Positions 12,681-24,661 of a stretch of DNA of 64,000 nucleotides are shown piece after piece (position 1 is the first letter of the stretch; every line of letters begins with the position of its first letter). The stretch is from Selaginella moellendorffii (taxonomy: Eukaryota; Streptophyta; Lycopodiopsida; Selaginellales; Selaginellaceae): NCBI RefSeq assembly GCF_000143415.4, contig NW_003314270.1, positions 2,076,290 to 2,140,289 of the forward strand, written 5' to 3'. Made by a program: the position numbers and the translations under genes. The notes beneath the pieces were generated by a model, which worked only from the letters and a program-made list of their open reading frames with translations, was not told where the DNA came from and made no database searches.

Positions 12681-13876
12681 ATGTCAGCTTCAGACGACCA
12701 AGTGTGGGTCGTCTTCAGGAGGAGGTCTCTTCTCTCCTGCTGCGTCCCCTTCACCGACGGTGATGAGGTCGACGTAAAGGTTGAGAGAAGATCGTTGTTG
12801 CGGAGGAGGCTCACTTCAGCTGCGCACAGCATCAGAAAGTGTTGGCGCCCATTTGTAAGTTGCTTTCCCAAGCTTCAGGTTTTGATTGTGTGCAGAAAGT
12901 CTGGGAACCGCGGTCTACTAAGAAGAAGACACCTGCTGAAAGAATTCAGCAAGGCTTCAAGACATTCAAAAGTGTATATCAGTATGTATGATCTCGAATC
13001 TCTGCGCTTTCATTCTCGCTCAAGCAACAATTTTCAGAAGGAATCCAGGCTTCTACCAGAATCTAGCAGCTGGACAACATCCCAAGGTACATTTCCTGGC
13101 CTCACTTTTTAATCGTCATATTTTCACTAGTTCATGGTTATTGCATGCTCCGACTCAAGAGTGTGTCCCACGACGATTCTGAACTTTCGACCAGGAGAAG
13201 CATTTGTTGTTCGGAACATTGCCAACATGGTGCCTCCGCCGGAACAGGTATTCCTTTGAAGTTTTCCTGTCTTCCTCTTAAATACCCTCCTCGCAGGCTG
13301 GTTATCCTGGAACGAGTGCAGCTCTCGAGTATGCAGTAAGAGTTCTCAAGGTATAGCATTTCTAGGAAAAAAGATGAGCGATAGCAGCGTTTCGGTTGTA
13401 GGTCGAGAACATTCTGGTGATTGGGCATAGCAGATGCGGAGGTATAGACGCCCTCATGACTTTGAAAGAGAACACAAAGAGATGGAGGTACTTCTGAATG
13501 CTTTCTAAGTTTTTAGCGAAGTGCAATGTCCTCAGGTTCATTGATAACTGGGTAAAAATCGGTATTCCGGCTCGAGCTGCGGCCTTAGAAGCAACTCGGA
13601 AGAATCCGTCATTACAGCACAAGTGCAGGACATGCGAGAGGGTAATTGGTTAATGTTCTTGTACAGAGACGTCTTCTAAACAGCGCCTTCCACTTCCATG
13701 GGCAGACTTCTGTGAACGGTTCACTGGTAAATCTTCTGCGTTTCTCATTCGTCAAGGAAGCAGTAAGCAATGCCAAGCTCCAACTCCACGGTGGTTACTA
13801 CAACTTGGCTGAAGGCTCTTTCGAGTACTGGAAGTTTGGAGCTAATGGAAAGTCGGGCAAAGTGTTGAAGTTTTAG
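12681..13876 (+). CDS. Beta-carbonic anhydrase
   Basis: Eight exons (12681-12854, 12896-12981, 13038-13086, 13131-13247, 13297-13350, 13402-13487, 13536-13641, 13706-13876) give 280 residues. It interconverts CO2 and bicarbonate. Visible beta-class marks are [10 protein letters not shown] (zinc ligand Cys109 and the Asp111/Arg113 dyad), '[15 protein letters not shown]', and GHSRCGGI (zinc ligands His169 and Cys172). The C-terminus '[20 protein letters not shown]' is typical of plant enzymes. The N-terminal ~60 residues are basic and rich in Arg and Ser; they could be a weak plastid transit peptide, but the protein may also be cytosolic. Exon 2 uses the GTATGT donor at 12982, which gives a correct phase where the alternative at 12973 does not. 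Confidence 0.92.
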
Positions 13877-14347
13877 AATCGTAAAGAGGTTGGAGAAAAA
13901 TAAAGATGAATCAGGTTGATGAAGCAGTCGACCTTCACGATGCAACCCATCACGTTTTAATTTGATTGCCGCGCTTTGCATTCTTAGAAGTTTGCTTTTC
14001 CTAATCCAAATAAGCATAGATATGAAAGCTGCACAAAAGGGACATCATCGGCGCAACCATGTTGCAGCTCCTCCTGCCAAATCTCCAATGCTCGGGTTGA
14101 TTGCTCTCGCGGCCGTACTCTTCCCGTACTTGTCAGCTTATCGGATCCTCTTGTCATGGCGTGCCTGTTCTACGTGGGAAAAAAAAAATGGGTCGGATGG
14201 AGACGATGAAAGATAGAGAGCCGATCGAATTTTTATGAGCCCACCCAAAAGCCAATGAAGAGATTTTCTTCTTTCCATTCCCTGTGCGCTTGGACTTACC
14301 CGAGTGATGCGTTTTGTCCCAATCTCTGGATGGGGGCGCGAGCGAAA
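13877..14347. other. Intergenic stretch, possible small membrane-protein frame
   Basis: This holds the 3' flank of the carbonic anhydrase gene. An open frame from ATG 14020 to 14216 (+) would encode about 64 residues with one hydrophobic segment ('MLGLIALAAVLFPYLSAYRI') after a basic N-terminus. I recognise no family and see no splice or codon evidence, so I do not call it a gene. An A-run of nine to ten bases sits near 14180. Confidence 0.3.
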
Positions 14348-14616
14348 TCACGACGATGCTGGGGTGGTGTCGGGCGGGGGAATCTCTTTAGGGTGCTTGG
14401 ACGCGAAGTGGTCTCGCAGCTGGTTGTAATTGGCCAATTGCGACTGCCACAAGTGGAAATGTGGATAGAGCGAGCGAGATCTATCTTCTATACCTTACAG
14501 ATTGGGCAGTTTATCTTGAGAGCCGCGGCGCGCGCCTCGATCTGTGATCCCTTGGGCTTCTGATTGCGCTCCGCATTGCGCTTCTGCGCCTCGATCTTCT
14601 GCTTCCCCCTCGTCAT
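14348..14616 (-). CDS. ZNF706/4F5-type small zinc-finger protein
   Basis: Two exons (14616-14494 and 14443-14348) give 72 residues. The protein starts MTRGKQKIEAQKRNAERNQK, then 'KPKGSQIEARAAALKINCPICK' split by a 50-bp intron, and ends with a 'NQLRDHFASKHPKEIPPP' segment. The basic N-terminus, the CPxC pair and the HxxxxH pair match the ZNF706 / SERF-like family found in animals and plants. Length is normal for the family (about 70-80 residues). The molecular role is unclear; family members are small nuclear or RNA/nucleic-acid-associated proteins. It is easily missed because of its size. Confidence 0.8.
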
Positions 14617-14825
14617 ATCTCGCGCTACTTCTAACCCTAAATTGCCCAAAGAGAGTCAACATCTAGTCAACGGTTACAAATAGTCATAGATTTTTGTTAA
14701 TTTACAAGAAGCTCGTGTTCTTTGGGACCCTCTTTCAACTTTTATTTGAAACGAGTTGCACGATTCTTGGAAGCTATTAAAAGTGTTGAAGTAGAAAACT
14801 TATTCTTTTTCTTGTTACTCACCCC

Positions 14826-15230
14826 TCAGATCTTTCCACCGGTCGTCTTTGACTGCTCGTCGCCGCTAGAACTCCCATTGAGATTTTGCCGAGAAGAGGA
14901 ATCGCCATCGCTGGAGCTTCCAACTCTCACTACCTCGTCCTCGTCCTCTTCTTCCCCGTGGAACTTGGAGCTCCCGTACTTCTCCACCCAGTCTCTGTAA
15001 AAGAGAACCGGCCAAGCAGCATCGGGAAGCTTCTTCTTCTTCTTCTTCGTCACGCTCTGGACAGACTCGGAGGAAGAGGAGCTCGCAACGGCGGCCCCGC
15101 GAGATCCCAGCCTAGCAGCAGCAGTAGCATCAAACCTCTTGAAGACCCCGAGAAGCTCTGGAGAGGGAGAACTTCCAAGCTTCGCCTTGAGTAGACTGTG
15201 TGATCCAGCAGTAGCCAGTGTCGCAGCCAT
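14826..15230 (-). CDS. Small Ser/Lys-rich protein, hypothetical (possible transit peptide)
   Basis: Single open frame of 134 residues. The N-terminal ~60 residues are Ala/Ser/Arg-rich, as in a plastid or mitochondrial transit peptide. A lysine run (residues ~63-68) precedes a conserved-looking core 'LPDAAWPVLFYRDWVEKYG', and the C-terminus is Ser/Gly/Asp-rich low complexity. The core resembles short plant proteins of unknown role, but I cannot name the family. No intron is needed. It could be longer if an upstream exon exists. Confidence 0.55.
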   Translation of the reverse strand: MAATLATAGSHSLLKAKLGSSPSPELLGVFKRFDATAAARLGSRGAAVASSSSSESVQSVTKKKKKKLPDAAWPVLFYRDWVEKYGSSKFHGEEEDEDEVVRVGSSSDGDSSSRQNLNGSSSGDEQSKTTGGKI

Positions 15231-15481
15231 TCGAGAGTTCCAAGTAAAACTTCCTTTCCTTTTTCCTGATTTGAAGGAATCGAGAAGCCGTTATTTACTA
15301 CGCGCTCTTCGCCTTCCTCTAAACACCCTACCTGGAACAGCACCGAGCGAGAAAGTGTAAAGTCCAAAGAAGAATCGTGGAAACTTATCAGACAACGATG
15401 GGGGAGATGCCTTTTACTTCACGACGGCTGTAATATGAACAGGACGTCACCGAATATTCGCGTCTCTGAAAGATTATTCGA

Positions 15482-16502
15482 CTAGCTCGCCGCCATGATG
15501 GAATCTAGCAAGCCTTCGCAGGCATCCTCCAAGAGGTCTAGCACCTGTCGATCACGACAACGCAAAAGGAAAAGAAAACAGAGGGTAGTAACAGTGAGTG
15601 GAACGATGAATCAAACGAGAACCTTTTCGAAACCAGCAGGACCACCGTAATACGGATCGGGAACCTCGGTGGCTTCGTTCTTTTGACAGTAAGAACACAT
15701 GAGTTTGACCTGCAAGAGTTTTAGTTTTTAGAAGACGAAGATCCAGCGTCCTTGGTGTTGATGATCGAATGAAAGTTTTCGTGCTCACCTTGTCTCTAGA
15801 GTCCACATCGTAAGGTTGGTTTTTGTTCCATATTGTATAAGCCTTCAAGATATCGGCTGTAACGAGAGATTTCTAAGAACGAAGAACTGAAAAATTGCAT
15901 TCTCTACCTTTGTTCTTCTTGTCCATCGCGAGGATGAGATCAAACTCATCGAAATCGGATGGTTTGATCGGCCTGGAAATCGATGTGAGCAAAACTCCAC
16001 GTTTGATAGCTGCTGCCTTCATCCTTGCATCTGCTGGATCGCCCTGCAACAAGAAGAAACAATCTCGTCAAGCAAAAGAAAAACAATCAACCAGAGCGAT
16101 CGTGAAAAGCTTGCCTCGTGATAGTCAATAGTTCCAGCCGAGTCGATATTAAATCGAGAGCTCAATCCCCTTTTCTCAACAATGTATCTAAACACAGCCT
16201 CGGCGGATGGACTGCGGCATATATTCCCTGGAAAACGAGAAAAGCTTCAGCTCAATCTAGGAGAAAATCGTACCCAAGCACACGAAGAGCACTCCAAATG
16301 GCCGGTTGGAAGCCATTACTGCCGCGTTCTCTCCTGCGGCCATTGCCGCCATAGCCTTCCTGCAATTGAGAATCGACTGAGAGGACGCTACTGCCAATCC
16401 AACTGAAAATTCGCGGAGGATCTTCGAAGAAGAATGCAGGGGCAGCTTCTTGGAGGAAAGAACTGGGCTAATCGGCAGCAAAATAGTCGAAACCGCGGCC
16501 AT
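15482..16502 (-). CDS. Low-molecular-weight protein tyrosine phosphatase
   Basis: Six exons (16502-16274, 16227-16115, 16043-15908, 15856-15789, 15709-15623, 15544-15482) give 231 residues. The catalytic P-loop is VCLGNICRSPSAE (Cys75, CX5R with Arg81), built across the first intron. The general-acid loop DPYYGG is near the C-terminus, as in the family. About 70 residues precede the catalytic domain, rich in Ser, Leu and Ala, and probably form a plastid transit peptide. An alternative start at a downstream Met (MASNRPFG) would give a cytosolic form. Intron 2 (16114-16044) starts with GC instead of GT. The enzyme removes phosphate from phosphotyrosine; its plant substrates are not known to me. 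Confidence 0.9.
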
Positions 16503-16734
16503 TGCCGCTGCTAGTGTTGGCTAGTCCTCCCATCAAAGCCCTAAAAAATTTTAAACCCAAAATTTGTTTAGGGCAACTTGCAAATTTTGCCAGTTAACCC
16601 TTTACGAATATTCTACTTTTGGATTTTTGTATCTGGCCTTCCGTCTTTTTCGGAAGAACCCTAAAAAACTTTACCTTTTTTCACCAACTTTTTAAAAATG
16701 TATTGTTTTGTTGTTTTTTTCTTCCCGATTGCTA

Positions 16735-18102
16735 CTATGATCCAAACGAATGCAAGCACTCCCGCGGGGCTCTCCAGTAGATCCTTTTGGACTGCTTCTC
16801 TTGCGCAGTCATGGACGCAAACTCGTCCCAGTCCTCCACCACCAGCTTGAGATCATTGATCTTGCGCTGGAGCCCCGTGCAGCAATTCGCGTGCATGGTG
16901 CACACCTCCTCCAGGTCCCTGCTCACTTGGCAGAACCCCCCGAAGAACTGCGTGGTCAGGAACCGCATCTTCAATCCCAAACTCCAAAACCCCTCCGTAT
17001 ACTTGACGGCGTTGAGCACGTCCTGATCGTGCTTCCCCGGGAACAACACCCGCGCAGCGTGCCAAAACTTGTAGAACGCCACCGTGCGGTTGTTCGATCG
17101 GACATGGACGTAGCCGCCGTTTGGTTTGTTCCGGAGATCCACTGCACTGCCGTAGAACTGATCGCAAGCTATCTCAAAGTCGGCTCCCGGATGGAAGTGC
17201 TTGAAAGGATCTCGAAACCACAAGATGTCGGCGTCCTGGAATCGCCACTGGTGTTAGAAAGAACAAAAACTCCGAGACAAAGATCGAGAGCATGACAAGA
17301 ACTCCCAGACAATATCATCGAGAGCTTGACAAAAACTCCAGAAAAAGATCGCAACTTTGGTGCTTACCGAGAAGACAAAGTCGTAGCCGAGCTGGAGAAC
17401 CACGCCCAAGAAATGGACTCTCCTCCACATCATCTTCAGGTAGTCGTCGCTCATGAAGAACTTCTCGCCCGAGAAGTCGATGCCGTCGGTCTTGAGCACG
17501 AAGCAGAACTTGTGGATCCGGACGCAGCGGTCGTGGGCGATCTTGTCGAGCGAGACAATGAGGAGATGATCCAGGAACGACGAGATCCCCTCGCCCTTGC
17601 GGAAGCTGTCCAAGAACATATCCAACATGTTTCCCTTGGCGGCCCAGGCCTGGTTGGAGGTGGTGATGATCACCGTGTTGTTGCGAAACGCGGCCTTGCT
17701 CAAGAGCGCATCCAGATGCAAGAGCTCCCTGACACTCTAGAGAAAACGAAGAAATCACCATGAGAGAGAGAGAGAGAGAGTGAGACGAAGAGATAATCTA
17801 GAACTTGATGGGAGACAATGACTTACGAAGTTACTGCTCCTGGCAAGATCTGCGAAGGCCGGGGCCGCCAAGTTCCGTGAGCGCTGTGGCGTGTTCCTGC
17901 CATACCACCCGCTGCTACCGCTGCTACTCCAGATCCTCTCGCTGCCAAAGACGAGCTCCATTTTCCAGATCAGCGCCGGGCGCGAGAAGAATCCAATGGC
18001 GGCGAAGGGGAGAAGAGCCAGGCCCACGCACAGCGCTAGCACCGTGACCTCGAGCGCGGATCTTCCGCGGCAGCAGCATGGATTGGAAGAGTTTGCCCCC
18101 AT
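16735..18102 (-). CDS. GT77-like nucleotide-diphospho-sugar transferase (PF03407 family), type II membrane protein
   Basis: Three exons (18102-17827, 17736-17368, 17235-16735) give 381 residues. A short Cys-rich cytosolic tail is followed by one membrane anchor ('VTVLALCVGLALLPFAAIGF', residues ~20-40), typical of Golgi transferases. The catalytic region has 'FFMSDDYLKMMWRRVHFLG', then DADILWFRDP containing the DxD metal/nucleotide-sugar motif across the second intron, and 'GGYVHVRSNNRTVAFYKFW'. These match the family that includes the rhamnogalacturonan II xylosyltransferases and At4g15970-like proteins. A cell-wall glycosylation role is inferred. Upstream in-frame Met codons exist, but the Met at 18102 places the anchor correctly. 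Confidence 0.85.
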
Positions 18103-18844
18103 TTTTGTGGAGGAATCGATCGAGGATGCCGCGCGGCGGCCTTCCCGAGCTACATTTCTACTGGCGCCCCGCCAATCCAATCCAGGGGAGCGTTGGAGTG
18201 ATATCTCGTACCTTCGAAACTGGAATTTTGTCGGTGATTCTCTCGCCCAAGAGAGTTTGCCCAAGAACTAGAGCGCTATCGGCCTTGATGTTTTAGCAAG
18301 AAAAATCGATGTTGACCGACCATGACCATCGCCAAAACTCGAGTGGAAGTCTAGAGTCGTTGACCAGTCAATGGGAATGAAGCCAAGCTTAGCTAGCAAA
18401 CTTATATACATTTTCCAGAGATCTTGTCCTAGGGAAATATTTGTGACTGCTATGATCGAGAATAATTCCTCCAGGATCTTCTTTCCTGGTGGCCTCCTGG
18501 ATAGAGATCTAGCCAAATTGGTGACCTAATAATCGCGGCCACATTGTCCCTCCCTCGACGAGGATTTCAATTTCTCTCCCACCTAGGGTTTATGCTAGAT
18601 GCATTTTGCTACTTCTAGGGTTTATCCGCGCGCCAGTGTCGACGGCCCGACGATTGCTCGCCCCGGATCGAGTCGCTGGAGCGCCTCCTCTCCCCCTCCC
18701 ACCCCAGCGGCTCGGAATTTTTCGAATTCCTCCTCGGCGCGGATGACAGCGGCCTAGATTCGGTAAGGTTCTCGCAATCCCGATCAATGCTGCACTTCAC
18801 AGTGGCGCCCGGGCCGAAAATGCAGGCATCCAGGCGAATCAAGC
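18103..18844. promoter_or_regulatory. Divergent intergenic region and probable 5' UTR of the ubiquitin protease
   Basis: It lies between divergently transcribed genes. A likely 5' UTR intron of the + strand gene runs from GTAAGG at 18763 to CAG before 18803. I see no convincing coding region here. Confidence 0.4.
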
Positions 18845-22013
<3,169 letters not shown>

Positions 22014-22350
22014 CGCTGGTAACCATTTCTCTCTTTCCGATCTAATCTCTGTGTAGCGGCAGGCAAGCACAGCGTTGTCTCGTTCCTCCCACTGCCATGG
22101 AGAGCTGTAATTTCCTTCCATTGAATCACAAACAAACATTCAAGCTAGCGAATGAAAAGTATAAGTACGCTGCTGCTGTGTGTGGCTGTGTCTCACTTTA
22201 TTGTACAAGCATAGAAAGGTAAGAGGCTGCAAGAAAAGCGAAAGTTGTCAAGCAAAATTCGTTTTTGATCGAGCTACGTACCTTTCTAAGAGCCGATGTT
22301 GAGTCCCCTTAATTGTTCTATACATTCTCCAGTGCTAGACGATGGCTGCT
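22014..22350. other. Convergent 3' flanks
   Basis: The ubiquitin protease (+) and TON1 (-) end facing each other here. If the last TON1 intron is spliced, its coding region would extend to 22286. Nothing else is seen. Confidence 0.5.
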
Positions 22351-23067
22351 TTAGCGCTTGGCCTCTTCCTCCTCGTTTCTGCGTGAAGATTTCCAGTAAG
22401 AAACCAGAAAGCTTGATCGAGAGCAAGAGACAATACTAGCAAGACATGATACTTGCCAGTGATCTACCTCGAGCTTTAGGTACTCGTCTAGAATCTTTAG
22501 TAGAAGAGGAGACGACTCGTCGGTTCCATTCAATCCAAGCTTGTCTTGGAGCTCAGCTCTGGAAAATCCTCTGGGCTGGACAAATCGGGACAGTGAGACA
22601 GCAACGAAAGAGGTATTAAAACCACTCACGATGTTGGATTCCGGCAAGTAGATTTTGAGTGTCCGATCGAGAGAGCACCACTCCAGATACTCGCATATCA
22701 AGCCACTCAAGAGCTTTCCTGATCGAAAGGACCCGGGGATTAGTTTGGACAACAAAAGAATTTCTTCTCCACTTGCCGGCTTGAGACGAGTGTAGGTCCT
22801 TTGCTCGATCATTGCAGCCGCCGATGAGAGAAAAGGCATTGGCGTCTCCATCGGCGCGCTCTTGCTCCTCGATGGCAGCAAACACATTGGCCCGGAGCTC
22901 TGCCTGTGCGCCAAAGAGAATGAGAAGAATTCACACAATGCAGGCCCAGATCTGGCACGGGGAAATCGACAGGCACTCACCCGGATCCTGGCCAGGACGC
23001 CGCGCTTCTCCAGCGTTTTGGTGATGAGCGCCTTGAGCTCCATGAGCTCCCGCGCGGCATCGTCCAT
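22351..23067 (-). CDS. TON1: TONNEAU1 (TON1), LisH/FOP-like centrosomal-type protein
   Basis: Exons 23067-22981, 22903-22777, 22718-22630 and 22575-22468 are firm (137 residues). The N-terminus 'MDDAARELMELKALITKTLE' followed by 'RGVLARIRAELRANVFAAIE' matches plant TON1, as do 'GGCNDRAKDLHSSQAGKLL' and 'GLICEYLEWCSLDRTLKIYL' (LisH-containing region similar to animal FOP/OFD1). TON1 organises cortical microtubules and the preprophase band with TRM proteins and a PP2A complex. The last part is uncertain. Reading on without splicing gives ...NEEEEAKR and a stop at 22351; splicing with the CAG acceptor at 22379-22381 gives another tail ending at 22286. Intron 2 (22776-22719) starts with GC, required by phase. 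Confidence 0.88.
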   Translation of the reverse strand: MDDAARELMELKALITKTLEKRGVLARIRVSACRFPRARSGPALCEFFSFSLAHRQSSGPMCLLPSRSKSAPMETPMPFLSSAAAMIEQRTYTRLKPASGEEILLLSKLIPGSFRSGKLLSGLICEYLEWCSLDRTLKIYLPESNIVSGFNTSFVAVSLSRFVQPRGFSRAELQDKLGLNGTDESSPLLLKILDEYLKLEVDHWQVSCLASIVSCSRSSFLVSYWKSSRRNEEEEAKR

Positions 23068-23130
23068 TGTTTACCCAAACCCTAGTATATTCTGCCCTGT
23101 ATTAATGCGTTAACATGGAGCGAAAAAGAA

Positions 23131-23202
23131 TGTGGCTGCTGGGATTCGAGCCCACGTCTCCATGGCTACAACTTGGAATTCTAACCAATAAGCTACAGCC
23201 AC
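23131..23202 (-). tRNA. tRNA-His-derived gene with GUA anticodon (possibly a pseudogene)
   Basis: A 72-nt cloverleaf can be drawn: acceptor stem GTGGCTG/CAGCCAC is a perfect 7 bp, the T arm has the loop CTCGAAT, and the discriminator is A. Most of the body equals the plant nuclear tRNA-His(GUG) sequence as I remember it. The anticodon loop reads TTGTAGC, so the anticodon is GTA instead of GTG. Other changes include anticodon-stem CCAAG facing CATGG (one A-A mismatch) and a weak D stem. Several changes look like decay at CpG sites. A run of five T follows 5 nt after the 3' end (plus positions 23124-23128), as for RNA polymerase III termination. It may be a dead copy or an odd charged species. 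Confidence 0.65.
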
Positions 23203-23824
23203 ATTAACATAACGACGTAGTTAGGTCTTTGACCGGGTGATTATTAGGTTTGGCCTCATTGCACTTTGTAAGTCGAGGGCTCTGCTTCTCCAAAATTCTA
23301 AGCCTTATAAGATGGATGGTCAAAAGAACCCTCTTGTTAGATCGATCTTGCCTGGGAATAACATTAAAAAAATATTACAGCTGCAAAGTATGGCACAAAT
23401 TGCTTCTTGTTTTTTCTTGGGCTTGATCTTGTTGGACTCCATCCGGAACTGAGATCCTGATGATTACACAGCATGAACCATTGGGTTTAAATGGAGAATT
23501 GACAATGAAAACAGAGAAAATACGGACTTGGTGCCTGGAGACTGATATTAAATGACTCTATCGCTGCAAATTCCTCACACTCACGCTTCCAATGCTTGTG
23601 TAAAAACTTTCCAAGAAATGGCTCGTGAAAACGAAGTGTCCTGGAAATGTCTTGGAATGCAATGTTTCTTACTCATCAAACATGTCTCCTAAACAAATTT
23701 CACGTGCAGTCACGTTATAGCTTGAAACTGAGATCTGAACCATACTCTAACTGACCTCAACTGTAAACAAAAACATTTCGATATTTCCTGTGAAAACAAT
23801 AATAAATTTCAGAATGAAAGTGGT

Positions 23825-24060
23825 ACACAACGTTGGATTCCGGTAAATAAGAGCATGCGCATATCACAAACGCTTCCTTGATATTGCTCGATCATTGCAG
23901 CTGCTGATCGCTGAGAGAAAAGGCATTGGCGTCTCAAGCACATTAGCCCGGAGCTCTGCCTGCGCCAAAAGGGGATTAGAAGAATTCAGTGCATGACACA
24001 GGGAAATCTACCGGATCCCCGAGCTTCTCCAGCATTTTGGTGACGAGTTAACCAGGAAAA
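23825..24060 (-). pseudogene. Decayed partial copy of TON1
   Basis: On the plus strand the words GTTGGATTCCGG, CTCGATCATTGCAG, GAGAAAAGGCATTGGCGTCTC, GCCCGGAGCTCTGCCTG, GAGCTTCTCCAGCATTTTGG and ACGAG occur in the same order as in the intact TON1 gene (22620-23090). Most of exon 3 and pieces of the introns are missing, and frame-breaking changes are present. The distance from the functional copy is under 1 kb, so a local tandem duplication followed by decay is likely. It includes intron sequence, so it is not a retrocopy. Confidence 0.75.
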
Positions 24061-24211
24061 GCGTAGCATATTCTAAGGTTAGCTAATTAATGGTTAAGAT
24101 TATTACCAAACTATATTCCTCCGTCGTTGCAAAGTCGCGGCAGGTTTCCTCGATTCTCTTTGGCGCGAAAACGGTGCTATTGAATAAGCTTGCTTAAGAA
24201 TCCCAAGCCGG

Positions 24212-24252
24212 CCAGGCTTTTAACCTTGGGTTCGAACCCCACGGGCGGCGAA
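24212..24252 (+). pseudogene. tRNA-Lys(UUU)-like 3' half
   Basis: The segment reads CCAGGCTTTTAACCTTGG then GGTTCGAACCCCACGGGCGG. The anticodon loop CTTTTAA (anticodon TTT) and the T arm match plant tRNA-Lys, with the variable loop deleted. The 5' half is not recognisable. It may be a dead tRNA or the head of a tRNA-derived repeat. Confidence 0.5.
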
Positions 24253-24623
24253 CGTTCCCATGCATTACAGTGTTTGGAAGGTGACCAAGTCTGGCGCTGC
24301 CAGTTGACCGTTTGCCAAGTCTTTGATGCTGCACCAATAATTTTTACGCCAGATGTGAAACGAGGCCACGAGAGCAGAGGCCTACTCCATATATGACATC
24401 ATCTTTTTTGCTGACTGCCAATTAGTTTATGGCCATATCCAGAAGAAATGACACGCGAAATCAAAACAAAAAGCTGACGTTTATATAGCCCTAACGTGTT
24501 ATGGAAAAGCAATAATTTATATTATATAGATTCCACTTCTTCTTAAACAAGTGATGCTTAAACCAGAATCCACCAGCTAGCTGTTGCATCTGTTTCACGT
24601 TGGGGAAGTTTGACCTGCAGTTA

Positions 24624-24633
24624 CTATAAAAAA
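24624..24633 (+). promoter_or_regulatory. TATA-like box of BAHD gene
   Basis: CTATAAAAAA lies 38 nt upstream of the ATG at 24662. If used, the 5' leader would be very short. A second TATA-like word (TTTATATAG) lies near 24480 and would give a leader of about 150 nt. Confidence 0.35.
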
Positions 24634-24661
24634 TCATGCTTTACACACTGCTGCACCAGAA

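Larger units (their letters stand above)
23203..24661. other. Intergenic region upstream of the BAHD gene, with decayed gene and tRNA fragments
   Basis: This contains a degraded TON1 fragment (23825-24060), a tRNA-Lys-like 3' half (24212-24252) and the BAHD promoter. A short segment around 23440-23540 resembles 53325-53430 (shared words such as ACTGAGATCCTG, ATGGAGAATTG and GGACTTGGTG), suggesting an old repeat. No gene is supported. Confidence 0.5.

Noticed and set aside
13962-14216. Small frame with one membrane-like segment
   Set aside because: It follows the carbonic anhydrase gene closely and shows no family or splicing evidence; left as a note only.
18268-18516. 82-codon minus frame upstream of the glycosyltransferase
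   Set aside because: No family likeness, and it lies in a divergent promoter region.
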